This document shows positions 26,423 through 37,870 of a stretch of 64,000 nucleotides of DNA, piece after piece. Source of the DNA: Pseudarthrobacter sp. Fe7 (GTDB lineage Bacteria; Actinomycetota; Actinomycetes; Actinomycetales; Micrococcaceae); assembly GCA_024372495.1 (NCBI GenBank), contig CP099977.1, forward strand, positions 992,001-1,056,000. The letters run 5' to 3'. The first letter of the stretch is position 1; each line of letters begins with the position of its first letter. The position numbers were made by a program, and so were the translations under genes. The notes under the pieces were generated by a model. That model was not told the DNA's origin. It saw only the letters and a list, made by a program, of their open reading frames with translations, and made no database searches.

Positions 26423-28625
26423 ATGAATCGCACAAAAGTTGCCAGGGCACGCGTCCCCTTCTGGCTGCGCTGGCTGGTCCCGGTTGTCCTGGTGTTGGCC
26501 TGGCTGGGACTGGCGGGCGTCGGCGGCCCAACGTTCGGCCGCCTGGATGAGGTCTCGTCGAACGACCAGGCATCCTTCCTGCCCGCCAGCGCCGAGGCCA
26601 CGGAGGCGCAGGGCTGGCAGGCGAAATTCCGCGACTCGGACGAGGTGCCGGGCATCATTGTCATCGAGAAGAACGAGGTGTTCACGCCTGCGCAGCTGGG
26701 CGGCCTGGCTACCCTCAAGAGCGACCTTGAGAACCTCAAGCTGGGCAGTACGGTGATCGGCCCCATTCCCTCGAAGGACGCCAAGGCGGTTGAGTTCGTG
26801 GTTCCAATCGGGTCCGCTACCAAGGTCAAAGACGCCGTCAAGGAGCTCCGGGACACGGTAAAGGCTTCAGCGCCGGAAGGCACCCGAACCTTCGTGACCG
26901 GACCCGCCGGGCTTGCGGCAGACCTTACCGCGGCATTCGCAGGCATTGACGGCATCCTCCTGCTGGTGGCCCTGTCCGCGGTGTTCGTGATCCTTCTGGT
27001 CGTCTACCGGTCCCTGCTGCTGCCCATCATGGTGTTGCTGACATCGGTGTTTGCCCTGTGCGCCGCCATCCTGCTGGTGTTCGGCATGGCCAAGGCCGGC
27101 TGGATCCAGCTCAACGGCCAAAGCCAAGGCATCCTCTCCATCCTGGTGATCGGCGCCGCCACTGACTACGCACTGCTCTTCGTGGCCCGCTTCCGGGAGG
27201 CACTCACCCACACCACCAACCGCACGGCAGCGGTCCTGACGGCCTGGAAGGCATCGTTCGAACCCATCCTGGCGTCGGGCGCCACCGTGATCATCGCGCT
27301 GCTGTGCCTGCTCTTTTCCGACCTCAACTCCAACAAGGCGCTGGGCCCCGTTGCCGCGGCAGGGATCCTCTGTGCCTTGTTCGCCGCGCTGACCCTGCTT
27401 CCCGCCCTGATGGCATTGCTGGGCCGGGCAGCGTTCTGGCCCTTCCGGCCCAAGCTCCTGCCGGCAGACCAGCGCGAGCCCGAGCTGGTCACCGGCCTGG
27501 AAGGCCAGAAGGGCCTGTGGCGTGCCACCGCTTCGCTGGTGTCGCGTCGGCCCAGGACCGTGTGGGTGGCCTCGGTCCTCCTGCTGCTGGTCGCTGCGGG
27601 TGGCCTGTTCCAGCTGAAGGCCAACGGGGTGCCGCAGACGGATGTCATCCTCACCGCATCCAATGCCGTGGACGGCCAGGACGCGCTGGCCCGCCACTTC
27701 GACGCCGGCAGCGGCAGCCCCGCCGTCGTGGTCGCCGACCAGGGCAAGTCGGCTGAGGTGCTGGCCAAGGTGAAAGCGGACGACGGCGTGGGCGAGGCTT
27801 ACCTGCTCGGCCCGGGCAGCGTGCCCATCACCGGAGCCCCGGGCGCTCCCGCGGCGCCGGATGTGCGGGAGGGGAAAGTGCTCATTAACGCCACGCTGAA
27901 AAGCGCGGCGGACTCGCTCGGGGCGGAGGAAACCATCAAGGCCCTTCGCGCCGAGGTGAAGGCCGTTGACTCCAGCGCCCTGGTGGGTGGCGTTACCGCC
28001 ACGGCACTGGACACCAACACCACGGCCCAGCATGACCTGGTGGTCATCATCCCGGTGGTGCTGGTGGTGATCCTCTTCATCCTCATGCTGCTGCTGCGCT
28101 CCATCGTGGCCCCGGTCCTGCTGGTGCTCTCGGTAGTGGTGTCCTACGCGGCCGCGCTGGGAGTGTCCGCCTTTGTGTTCAACAACCTCTTCGGCTTCCC
28201 CGGCGCCGACGCCACCGTTCCGCTCTTCGGGTTCGTCTTCCTGGTGGCGCTGGGTGTGGACTACAACATCTTCCTGATGAGCCGGGTCCGGGAGGAATCG
28301 CTGAAGCACGGCACCCGCCCCGGCATCCTCCGCGGCCTGGGCGTGACCGGCGGTGTCATCACTTCCGCGGGCGTGGTGCTGGCCGCAACCTTCGCCGCGC
28401 TGGGCGTCATCCCCATCATGTTCCTGGTGCAGCCTGGCCTTCATCGTGGCCTTCGGCGTCCTGCTGGATACCGTGCTGGTGCGCTCGCTGCTGGTCCCCG
28501 CCCTGGCGTACGACATCGGGCCAAAAATCTGGTGGCCCGGCAAGCTGGGGCGGACGGACGGCGGCAGCGCGGTGCAGTCGCGCCAGCCTGGCGTGGAACC
28601 CCTCGAAGGGGTTCCCAGCCGCTAA
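26423..28625 (+). CDS. MMPL/RND-family transporter; frame broken at an AGCT site
   Basis: Corrected length is 733 residues. It has two repeats of one N-terminal helix, an external domain and about five helices. The family core shows as ILSILVIGAATDYALLFVAR in repeat 1 and PLFGFVFLVALGVDYNIFLM in repeat 2, with the Asp-Tyr pair thought to carry protons. It exports lipids or drugs. The break is AGCCT at 28431-28435; reading AGCT gives MFLVQLAFIVAFGVLLDT and a C-terminus at the TAA 28623-28625. Start ATG 26423 follows GGAAGG. Likely repressed by the divergent MarR protein. Confidence 0.87.
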
Positions 28626-29551
28626 CCCTGTTGCCGCCACCAGTCCACGGTGGCGGCAACAGCTGTTTCGAATGGGGTGGGTTCGACGCGAAGGGCCGCC
28701 TGCGATGCGGCCGAGTCCATGATGAACGGCCGTTCGAACTGGTAGAGCGTCTCTGCCGGCTCGCGGGCGTCGGCTGAGAACATTCCTGCCGCCCGGAGCG
28801 TCCAGCCAGGCAGGACGCGCACCTTCGGGGCTGGCCGGCCCGCCGCTGCCGCGTAGGCCAGTGCGAGTTTCTTTTGGGTGATTGCCGGTCCGGTGGGGGC
28901 ATGCCACACCGCGTTCCATGCTGACGGCCTGTCAGCCGCCGCAATCATGGCGCTGGCCAGATCCGGGACGTACGTGAAGGAGTGCGGCTGGCTGGCGCTT
29001 CCCACCACGCTGACGTTCTTCCCCGCAAGGATCGGGACCACCAGGCGTTCTCCGCCGTGTGCCATCCGGACCCGGGGCCCGAAGAAATCACCTGCAGCCA
29101 CGCTTACGGTTGGCGTTGCCGAGGTGCTGCGTGCCTTCAACAGTTCCGTGCGCACGCCGCGCTTGCCGCCGACGGCCTGGCGCGGGCTGTTTTCCGCCAT
29201 GACGCTGTCCGGCTCGCTGTAGGAGTACAGGCTTTCCGGAAAGACGACGACGGCGTCCACTTCCCGGGCGGCGGCAAGTACCGCCTGCTCGGCTGCCGGC
29301 AGTTCCGCCCTCCATGCTGCGGCGGTGTACGCCGATCCGTGAATGCAGTGGAATACCGCCTTGGCGCCGGTGAAGACAGCGCGCAGCGCTGCCGGGTCCT
29401 TGGCGTCACCAGTGATGCGCTCGATCAGCGGGTGCTGTGGCCCGCTGCCGGATCGGGTGAGGACCCGCACGCGCCGGCGTTGCTCCGCCAGTTGGCTGGC
29501 CACCGTCCAGCCCACCGGTCCCGCTCCGGTCACCACATATACATTCGACAT
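28622..29551 (-). CDS. NAD(P)-dependent epimerase/dehydratase-like oxidoreductase
   Basis: A 309-residue atypical or extended short-chain dehydrogenase with N-terminal Rossmann motif VYVVTGAGPVGWTVASQLAE and further NAD-fold segments (ITGDAKDPAALRAVFTGAKA, SFTYVPDLASAMIAAAD). The ATG at 29551 follows GAGGAGG. It is divergent from a TetR gene with two operators between them, so the TetR protein probably controls it. Substrate unknown. Its stop overlaps the MMPL stop by three bases (convergent). Confidence 0.8.
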   Translation of the reverse strand: MSNVYVVTGAGPVGWTVASQLAEQRRRVRVLTRSGSGPQHPLIERITGDAKDPAALRAVFTGAKAVFHCIHGSAYTAAAWRAELPAAEQAVLAAAREVDAVVVFPESLYSYSEPDSVMAENSPRQAVGGKRGVRTELLKARSTSATPTVSVAAGDFFGPRVRMAHGGERLVVPILAGKNVSVVGSASQPHSFTYVPDLASAMIAAADRPSAWNAVWHAPTGPAITQKKLALAYAAAAGRPAPKVRVLPGWTLRAAGMFSADAREPAETLYQFERPFIMDSAASQAALRVEPTPFETAVAATVDWWRQQG

Positions 29552-29569
29552 CTTTGCCTCCTCATAATG

Positions 29570-29584
29570 GAGAGCACTGCTCTC
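29570..29584. promoter_or_regulatory. TetR operator, copy 1
   Basis: GAGAGCA-C-TGCTCTC is a perfect 15-bp palindrome located 18 bases upstream of the oxidoreductase start. A second, shorter version occurs at 29619-29631. The spacing and symmetry are typical of TetR sites in a divergent promoter. Confidence 0.7.
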
Positions 29585-29618
29585 AGAAACAGCATGGTCG
29601 GCGCTGGTGAGTATGTCA

Positions 29619-29631
29619 AGAGCGGTGCTCT
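29619..29631. promoter_or_regulatory. TetR operator, copy 2
   Basis: AGAGC-GGT-GCTCT repeats the core of the copy-1 palindrome about 40 bases upstream of the tetR start. One site for each divergent gene would let the TetR protein regulate both. Confidence 0.6.
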
Positions 29632-29671
29632 CTTTTGCTGCTGCTGCTCTCTCATGTGGCATGCTGGACCC

Positions 29672-30417
29672 GTGACTGAAGCTGACAGCAAGCCCGCAGG
29701 TGCAGACCGCCCCATGACGCCCCGCCAGCGGGCCAGGGCGCAAACCGTTGCGGACATCGTCCGGCTGGGCCGGCAGCACCTGGCAACCCATGGCGCAGCG
29801 GCGCTCTCCCTTCGGGCGGTGGCAAGGGACCTTGGGGTAGTGTCATCGGCTGTCTACCGGTATGTGGAAAGCCGGGACGAACTGCTCACGCTGTTGCTGA
29901 TCGATGCCTTCGGTGAGCTTGGGGATGAGGCGGACGCCGCCGTCGCGGCAGTGCCGGAGGAGGATCATGTTGGCCGTTTCCTGGCGCTCGGCAGGGCCGT
30001 CCGGGCGTGGGCCCTGCGTGAACCAGCCAGCTATGCCCTCCTGTTCGGCAGTCCTGTTCCCGGCTACAACGCCCCTGCCGAGCGCACCACGGGTCCAGGA
30101 ACGCGCGTCATCGTCAGCCTCATACGCATCCTGGATGCCGCCGCCCGCGCGGGGCGGCTTGTCCTTCCCGATAGGTCTCCGGCAATGCCGCCGATACTCG
30201 CCGCTGACCTTGCCGCCATCCGTTCGGAGTTTGGACTTGCCATTCCGGAGGGACTCGTAGCTCGGGGCGTGCTGGTGTGGAGCTCCTTTTTGGTGCCGTC
30301 AGCTTCGAGGTGTTCAACCAGTATGGTCCGGATACCTTCAAGGCCCCCGCGGAGCTGTTCGACCACCATCTTGGCGTCCTGGCGGGGGTTGCCGGACTTC
30401 CCTTCCAGGCCTCCTGA
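29672..30417 (+). CDS. TetR-family regulator; frame broken in a T run
   Basis: Corrected length is about 248 residues. The DNA-binding domain is LRAVARDLGVVSSAVYRYVE followed by SRDELLTLLL. The C-terminal domain resembles the TetR_C WHG class (ALREPASYALLFGSPVPGY). The GTG at 29672 is the probable start. One base is missing in or near the T run 30287-30291; adding it continues the protein as GAVSFEVFNQYG to the TGA at 30415-30417. It probably represses itself and the divergent oxidoreductase through the GAGAGC palindromes. Confidence 0.78.
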
Positions 30418-30510
30418 CGGGTTGCCTCGGAACCCTGTTGGTGCGCAGCCGCCGTCGATAGACTGCCAGTGCGCCCGCATGGACGCGGAGCCTCGAAGGA
30501 GAGATGCACC

Positions 30511-30807
30511 ATGACTGAACATCCTGAAGTTGCAGCCGAGGAGCCCCGCGAGGGCAGCAGCGCTCCCGGACTGGAGGGCGAAGGCGGCCAATACGTTGAC
30601 GGGGACTACGGTGACGCCGGCACCATCAACGAGCCCGACCGCGATGCGCTGGGCGGCGAATATGAAGAAGGCGACTACGGTGGCGCCGGCGCCACGGGCG
30701 GGGCGCGGACAGAGAATGCCATCCGGGAAGGGCTCACCGGCGGCCAGGTGCAGACCACTGACGAAGAGCGCGGACCGCTCCACGGCGACCGGCATTCGGA
30801 CCGCTAA
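30511..30807 (+). CDS. small acidic low-complexity protein, function unknown
   Basis: A 98-residue acidic, glycine-rich protein, likely disordered. It contains an imperfect internal repeat: YVDGDYGDAG and YEEGDYGGAG, both within glycine- and glutamate-rich surroundings. An AAGGAGAG site precedes the ATG. Similar short acidic proteins are common in Arthrobacter and may be stress-related, but I recognise no family. It lies just upstream of the dnaK promoter. Confidence 0.6.
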   Translation: MTEHPEVAAEEPREGSSAPGLEGEGGQYVDGDYGDAGTINEPDRDALGGEYEEGDYGGAGATGGARTENAIREGLTGGQVQTTDEERGPLHGDRHSDR

Positions 30808-30922
30808 GGCAGCCCGGCGGCACCGTTCTCCCTCAGCGAACTGGTGTGCCGCCGTCGTGATCCCGCGCTTGGATCCCCGCAAATTTAAGGATCTCTGAAG
30901 AGGGAGGCAGCTATTCGACACG

Positions 30923-30947
30923 AAGTTGAGCGTCCTCCACTCAACTT
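30923..30947 (+). promoter_or_regulatory. HspR-binding HAIR element 1 (dnaK operon)
   Basis: AAGTTGAG (30923-30930) and CTCAACTT (30940-30947) form a perfect inverted repeat with a 9-base centre, matching the actinobacterial HAIR pattern CTTGAGT-N7-ACTCAAG. It ends 4 bases before the -35 box of the dnaK promoter. The HspR repressor is encoded at the end of the same operon. Confidence 0.85.
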
Positions 30948-30951
30948 TGGA

Positions 30952-32918
<1,967 letters not shown>

Positions 32919-32921
32919 ACC

Positions 32922-33620
32922 ATGCCGCACCACGGTAACGAGGAAGAGCACAACGCATCCGCCGGCCAGCAGAACACGCAGGGCAACGGCCAGGAGCCGG
33001 TCATCCGGGACAACCGCAAGGTTGACCCCGTGACCGGGCAGGCCCGGCACCCCGAGGGCAGTCAGTCCGCCCCCGGCGCCGGGTCCCAAGCCGGAGCAGC
33101 TGATTCCGACGGCGACGCGCTGGCCCAGGCCGAGGAGATTCTCAACGGCGTGGACGTGCCGGCCGAGGAATCCGTGGCCCAGGGGGCTCCGGCAGCAGGC
33201 GGCAACGCCGAGGCGGCCGAACTGCGCAACGACCTGCTCCGCCTCCAGGCTGAGTACGTCAACTACCGCAAGCGCGTTGAACGCGACCGCGCCGTGGCAG
33301 GGGAAATGGCCGTCATCGGCGTCCTGAACTCCCTGCTCCCGGTCCTGGACGACGTCGACGCCGCCCGGCAGCATGGCGACCTCACCGATGGACCCTTCGC
33401 CGCGATCGCCAACAAACTGGAGAACGCGCTGAAGACCTACGGCCTGGTCCGCATCAACGAGACCGGCGTGGAGTTCGATCCCACGATCCACGAGGCCCTG
33501 ATCCAGCAGCCCGGCGAGGACATCGAGGTTGACACTGTCAGCCAGGTGCTCCGCTCAGGCTACAAGTCAGGAGAACGCGTCCTCCGCGCAGCCCAGGTCA
33601 TCGTCGCAGTACCTGCGTAG
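32922..33620 (+). CDS. grpE: nucleotide exchange factor GrpE
   Basis: A 232-residue GrpE. An acidic, flexible N-terminal ~95 residues precede the coiled-coil helix (LRNDLLRLQAEYVNYRKRVE) and the beta-domain, which includes GVEFDPTIHEALIQQPGEDI and VLRSGYKSGERVLRAAQVIV. It speeds ADP release from DnaK. It starts 3 bases after the dnaK stop. Confidence 0.95.
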   Translation: MPHHGNEEEHNASAGQQNTQGNGQEPVIRDNRKVDPVTGQARHPEGSQSAPGAGSQAGAADSDGDALAQAEEILNGVDVPAEESVAQGAPAAGGNAEAAELRNDLLRLQAEYVNYRKRVERDRAVAGEMAVIGVLNSLLPVLDDVDAARQHGDLTDGPFAAIANKLENALKTYGLVRINETGVEFDPTIHEALIQQPGEDIEVDTVSQVLRSGYKSGERVLRAAQVIVAVPA

Positions 33621-33631
33621 CATTACCCCAA

Positions 33632-33688
33632 CGAGATGGCAGTTCGCGGCAGTGATTCGAAGGAACATTGACGCGGGCTGCCATCTCG
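33632..33688 (+). other. large hairpin between grpE and dnaJ
   Basis: CGAGATGGCAG (33632-33642) is perfectly complementary to CTGCCATCTCG (33678-33688), enclosing 35 bases. No U-tract follows, so it is not a standard terminator. It sits 12 bases after the grpE stop and before the dnaJ ribosome site, so it may protect or tune part of the operon mRNA. Confidence 0.5.
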
Positions 33689-33715
33689 GCACGAACTTTT
33701 TGAAAGGAAACGCCA

Positions 33716-34685
33716 TTGGCTAGCCAGGATTGGGTGGACAAGGACTTCTACAAGATCCTTGGTGTTGCCAAGGACGCTTCCGAAGCCGATATCAAGAAGG
33801 CCTACCGGAAGCTCGCGCGGCAGCACCACCCTGATACCAATGCGGGGAATGCTGCTTCCGAGAAGAAGTTCAAGGACATCTCCGAGGCTTACTCGGTGCT
33901 CTCGGATACCGATGAGCGCCAGCAGTATGACGCCATCCGTGCCATGGGGAGCGGCGCACGTTTTGCTCCCGGCGGTGCCGCGGGCGGCAACGCCGGGTTC
34001 GAGGACATGTTCGGTGGCCTGTTCACCGGCAACACCGGACGCCACGCGGGCGGCTTCAACCCCGCAGGCGGCGGCATCCCGCCCGAGTTCGCAGACCTCT
34101 TCGGCGGCTTCGGGGGGCCCCGGCTTCCAGCGCACCCCGCAGAAGGGTGCCGACCGTACCGCTTCCACGAGCATTTCCTTCGCCGGTTCCATCCGCGGAA
34201 CCACCATCGGCCTGCGTGAGCCCAGTGGCGAGGTCATCGACGTAAGGGTTCCGGCTGGCATCAAGGACGGGCAGAAGGTCCGGGTGCGGGGCAAAGGCCA
34301 GCCCGGTGCTGCCGGCAACGGCGACCTGGTGGTGTCCGTCGCCGTCCAGCCGCACGCGTTCTACACGCGCGACGGCGACAACCTCCGCATCCACGTCCCC
34401 GTTACCTTCCCGGAGGCTGCCCTGGGAGCCGACATCGAAGTTCCCACCATCGACGGCGACAAGGTGAAGGTGCGCGTGCCGGCGGGCACGCCGTCGGGCC
34501 GTACCCTTCGGGTCAAGGGCAAAGGCGTGAAGACGTCCAAGGTGACCGGCGACCTGCTGGTGACCATCGACGTCGCGGTTCCCAAGAATCTCAACAAGGA
34601 TGCCGAAGCTGCGGTCAAGGCGTTCGCCGAGGCCACGTCGTCGGCGGATGTCCGTGAGGGCCTGGCAGCCAAGGCCAGGCTGTAG
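33716..34685 (+). CDS. dnaJ: DnaJ co-chaperone (CbpA-like, no zinc finger); frame broken in a G run
   Basis: Corrected length is 322 residues. The J-domain has the HPD motif at residues 38-40 (HHPDTN). A Gly/Phe-rich linker and a DnaJ C-terminal domain follow, without the Cys-rich zinc repeats. TTG is the start, after AAAGGAAA. The break is one extra G in the run 34112-34117; removing it gives [20 protein letters not shown] and a continuous protein. It stimulates DnaK ATPase and delivers substrates. Confidence 0.93.
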
Positions 34686-34700
34686 GAGCGGAGGTGAGCC

Positions 34701-35127
34701 GTGGACATCAGTGCTGACCAGCCGATCTTCGTGATCTCCGTGGCGGCCGAGCCTGGCGGACATGCACCCGCAGACCCTTCGGCAGTACGACAGGCTTGGC
34801 ATCGTCAAGCCCAGCCGTGCCCCGGGCAAGTCCCGGCGCTACTCGCAGCGTGACGTGAACATGCTGCGGGAAGTGCAGCGGCTTTCCCATGAGGGCGTGT
34901 CGCTTGAGGGGATCAAGCGCATCCTGGAACTCGAAAACCAGGTGGCCGCGCTCCAAAGCCGGATCTCGGAACTCACCGAGGAACTCGGGCGCCGTCCGCG
35001 TGCGGTGGACTCCCGGATTTTTGCTGCCGGTGCAGCGGGCGACGTGGTGAGCCTTGCCCGCGGGCAGCGGCCCCGGCCCAGGTCGCAGGCCATGGTGGTG
35101 TGGCGGCCGCGGGCCATCGGGCAGTAA
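34701..35127 (+). CDS. hspR: heat-shock repressor HspR (MerR family); frame broken at an AGCT site
   Basis: Corrected length is 141 residues. The GTG at 34701 follows GGAGGTGAG. The winged helix reads ISVAAELADMHPQTLRQYDR then LGIVKPSRAPGKSRRYSQ, followed by a coiled-coil helix (RILELENQVAALQSRISELTE). The break is AGCCT at 34750-34754; AGCT restores AAELADMH. HspR binds HAIR boxes and represses dnaK; those boxes are visible at 30923-30997. Confidence 0.93.
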
Positions 35128-35199
35128 GAACGCCGGGCAGCAAGTACCGCGCTCCGGCGTTCCGCAAAATTAGAGTACCCACTACTCGTGACGGAATAG

Positions 35200-35265
35200 C
35201 CCCCTGAAACTTGAATGGAACCATCGCCGGATCAGCGGTGATGTTCCGCAAGTTCTGGGGGTTTT
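35200..35265 (+). terminator. long-stem rho-independent terminator of the dnaK operon
   Basis: An extended hairpin: CCCCC-TGAAACTTG at 35200-35213 pairs with CAAGTTC-TGGGGG at 35249-35261 with one bulge, and inside it GGAACCATC...GATGTTCC pairs nearly perfectly. TTTT follows at 35262-35265. It lies 73 bases after hspR, a natural end for the heat-shock transcript. Confidence 0.75.
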
Positions 35266-35267
35266 CC

Positions 35268-35315
35268 GTGCTTAAAGTTCTCAGCAAAGGTCTCAACAGC
35301 AAGGCCCGGCCATGA
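35268..35315 (+). CDS. possible 15-residue leader ORF overlapping the next gene
   Basis: GTG at 35268, 6 bases after a GGGGG run, opens a short frame (VLKVLSKGLNSKARP) whose TGA overlaps the ATG of the membrane-protein gene as ATGA. It could couple translation. Alternatively it is the true N-terminus of that gene with a one-base error in the GC-rich junction, as happens elsewhere in this window. Confidence 0.3.
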   Translation: MLKVLSKGLNSKARP

Positions 35316-35710
35316 GCCCGGGAATGCAAGCCGTGGCCGCGTTCAGCGGCTCCATGCCCGGCCAGGTCCTGCTGGCCATCGGCCAGAGCATAGTGGTGGT
35401 CTGCGTCTGTTTCGACATGGTCCGTGAGTTGTCCGTTCCAAGGTCGCATCGGCGCTTCGTGGCCAGCACCGTGTTCCGCACCCTGGCCATCCCGGCGGTC
35501 ATGGCCAACGCCCTGACCGTCTTCATCGCCCTGGTGGTGTCGTCCTGGGTGGATGTGGTGATGGGCATGTTCGTGCTGGTGGCCATCGTTTTCCGGTTCC
35601 ACTACAACAAGGACGAGGACAACTGGTGGAAGGGCAAGGGCAAGAAGCTCGCACGGTGGGCCCGCAAACAGTTCGCCGCACGGACGTCTGCCGCGCCGGC
35701 CATGGGCTGA
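35312..35710 (+). CDS. small membrane protein, function unknown
   Basis: A 132-residue protein with about three hydrophobic helices (QVLLAIGQSIVVVCVCFDMV, VFRTLAIPAVMANALTVFIA, VVMGMFVLVAIVF) and a very basic C-terminal tail (WWKGKGKKLARWARKQFAAR). I recognise no family. The tail suggests binding to an acidic partner or membrane surface. Start ATG 35312; an upstream short frame overlaps it. It is convergent with the aldehyde dehydrogenase gene. Confidence 0.6.
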   Translation: MSPGMQAVAAFSGSMPGQVLLAIGQSIVVVCVCFDMVRELSVPRSHRRFVASTVFRTLAIPAVMANALTVFIALVVSSWVDVVMGMFVLVAIVFRFHYNKDEDNWWKGKGKKLARWARKQFAARTSAAPAMG

Positions 35711-35746
35711 TGGTGCCAGGACCGGGGCAGCGGACGCGCGGAGAAA

Positions 35747-37159
35747 TCAGCCGTTGATGACCTGCGGGACGCCGAGGGCCTTGAGCCCTTCGATGCCGAA
35801 CTCCACTCCGTAGCCGGACTGCTTGGCTCCGCCGAAGGGGATGCGGGGATCGACGGCGCCGTGCCGGTTGATCCATACCGTTCCTGCCTGGATGCGGGCC
35901 GCGACTTCCCGGGCCGCCGCCAGGTTGGGGGGACCAGACCGAGGCGCCCAGTCCGACGTCGAGCCCGTTTGCCTTTTCCACCGCTTCATCGATGCTGCTG
36001 TAGCGGATGATCGGCAGGGCGGGTCCGAACTGCTCCTGGGCAACCAGCGGGTTGTCGTTGTCGATGTCCGCCATTAGGGTGGTGGGGTAGAAGTATCCGG
36101 GCTGGTGAGGGTCCGGGTCGCCGCCGAGCAGGATGCGGGCTCCGGAAGCCTTCGCTGCCTCCACGAGGTTCGCTACGACGTCGAACTGGGCCTTGTTCTG
36201 CAGCGGGCCCAGGACGTTGTTTTCGTCCAGGCCGTTGCCCATCGGCATCGCCTTCGCAACCGCCGCAAGTTCTTCGCAGACGGCGTCGTAGATGCTGTGG
36301 TGGACGTAGAGGCGCTTGAGCGCGGCGCAGGTCTGGCCGGTGTTGATGAACGCGCCCCAGAAGATGTCCTGGGCGATGGCCTTGGGGTCGGCGTCGGGCA
36401 GGACGATGCCGGCGTCGTTGCCTCCGAGTTCCAGGGTGAGCCGCTTGACGGTGTCCGCGGAGGACCTGATTATCGCCTTGCCCGTAGTGGTGGAGCCGGT
36501 GAACATGACTTTACCGATCGCCGGGTGTTCGGCCAGCCGGGCTCCCACGTCGCGGTTGCCGGACACTACGGCCAGGAGGCGTTCCGGCAGTTCCTCGTTG
36601 ATGACCTTGGCCAGGGCCAGGACCGAAAGAGGCGTGTATTCGGACGGCTTGACTACCACGGCATTGCCCATCCGCAGGGCGGGGGCGAGCTGCCAGACGG
36701 CGATCATCATGGCCAGTTCCATGGGCCGATCGCGCCAACGACGCCGATGGGCCGGTAGTGCAGTTCGGCTCGCGTTTCGCCGTCGTCGACAATGGTTTCC
36801 GGTGCCAGCGGCAGGCTGGCCGTGGCGCGGAGCCAGGCGACGCAGGCGCCGACCTCGAACCGGGCGTTGGGGCCGTTCAGCGGTTTGCCCTGCTCGCGGG
36901 AGAGCAACTGGGCGAGTTCCTCGGCGGAGCGTTCGACGGCGTCGGCCGCCTTGAGGAGCGCGGCGGACCGGGTCTCGTGGCCCAGGGCAGCCCACGCAGG
37001 CTGGGCGGCGGCCACGGCACGTTCCAGGTAGTCGAGGTCGTGGATGGGGGCGTCACCCACGGCTTCACCGGTTGCCGGGTCAAACATGGTCCGCCCGGTG
37101 CCGGCGGCGGGGGCAATGGATGCGAGAAGCGCATCATAGGTTTCCACGGGATACTCCAC
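35747..37159 (-). CDS. NAD(P)-dependent aldehyde dehydrogenase; frame broken twice in base runs
   Basis: Corrected length is 470 residues. The ALDH core is clear: GVVGAIGPWNWPMMIAVWQ, LTLELGGNDAGIVLPDAD with the catalytic Glu, and NTGQTCAALKRLYV with the catalytic Cys. One C is missing near 36711 (WNWP-MMIAV) and one extra G is present in 35927-35932 (SPNLAAAREVA). Correcting both gives a protein from the GTG at 37159 to the TGA at 35747. It stands next to the homoprotocatechuate operon but on its own promoter. It could supply an aldehyde-oxidising step there, for example of succinate semialdehyde, but this is inference. Confidence 0.85.
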
Positions 37160-37492
37160 TTCGAGTAGGCAAGGACGCCAGCCGGACGGCTGAGCGGGCT
37201 GCTCCCAGTGTGGTTTGTCCGCTGGCCCGGTCTCTTGTCTTTGTGCGCAGGACTGTTGGCGGAGAGGGAACGGCGTAAAAGAATCCCGGCCACCTTATTG
37301 TGAGCCAGTCGGATTAAGCCCTAGAATCGACGTCAGGCCGGCGTAGCCCTCAAGAAACGCCGGGTGACTCCTCCCCGGAATCAGGCAAACGACCCCGCCA
37401 AGCATCCAGCTGCGGATACCACGGCCTTACCGCGCCACGTGGACCAGGTGTTGGGTGTTTTGCGCCGTCGCCCCGGCAAGCAGGAGAACATC
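37160..37492. other. intergenic region with structured leader of the YVTLP-repeat gene
   Basis: No gene is seen here. The left part must carry the promoter of the minus-strand aldehyde dehydrogenase. On the plus strand GGCGT/ACGCC (about 37343-37364) and CCGGG/CCCGG (about 37364-37382) can form two small adjacent hairpins about 110 bases before the next start, so the mRNA leader may be structured. It matches no riboswitch class that I can recognise. Confidence 0.4.
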
Positions 37493-37781
37493 ATGACTTT
37501 AGGGTCCGAGCTCATTGAAACACCCGCAACAGCGGCCACCGGCATCCCCCGCAGGAATAGCTACGTCACCTTGCCAGCCGGCCCGGTGGCGGCGCCGCAG
37601 CTGGAGGGCGGCTACGTTACGTTGCCGGCCGGCCCGGTGGTGTCGCCGCAGCTGGAGGGCAGCTACGTATCGCTGCCCGGACCCCTTCCCGGAGACGGCA
37701 GCAGGGCCCAGGGCACGTACGTGACAGTCCCCGCAGGCTCCGGCGGCGAAAACCCGGATCAGCTACACGCGCGTCGGCTGA
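37493..37781 (+). CDS. small YVTLP-repeat protein, function unknown
   Basis: A ~95-residue protein made mostly of tandem ~17-residue units: SYVTLPAGPVAAPQLEG, GYVTLPAGPVVSPQLEG, SYVSLPGPLPGDGSRAQG and TYVTVPAGSGG. An AGGAG site lies 6 bases before the ATG. As printed the frame runs on for another 0.9 kb antisense to hpaI, which is implausible. Removing one C from the run 37753-37755 makes it end ENRISYTRVG at the TGA 37779-37781, just before a strong terminator. I do not know its role. The regular Tyr/Pro repeats suggest a structural or surface-associated function. Confidence 0.6.
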
Positions 37782-37796
37782 CCCGTCAGCACCACA

Positions 37797-37870
37797 CTGG
37801 CCCAGTTTTGCAGCCGAAACTGTGGCAGGACCCTGACTTTTGCAGGGTCCTGCCGTTAAAACTGGGCCAG
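37797..37870. terminator. nested double-stem bidirectional terminator
   Basis: An outer 13-bp perfect stem, CTGGCCCAGTTTT (37797-37809) with AAAACTGGGCCAG (37858-37870), encloses an inner 12-bp perfect stem, GGCAGGACCCTG (37824-37835) with CAGGGTCCTGCC (37843-37854). It separates the YVTLP-repeat gene from the convergent hpa operon end. The minus-strand remnant reading frame ends inside it. Confidence 0.85.

Noticed and set aside
26867..28543. Long minus-strand frame opposite the MMPL transporter
   Set aside because: His/Gln-rich shadow translation of codon-biased coding DNA.
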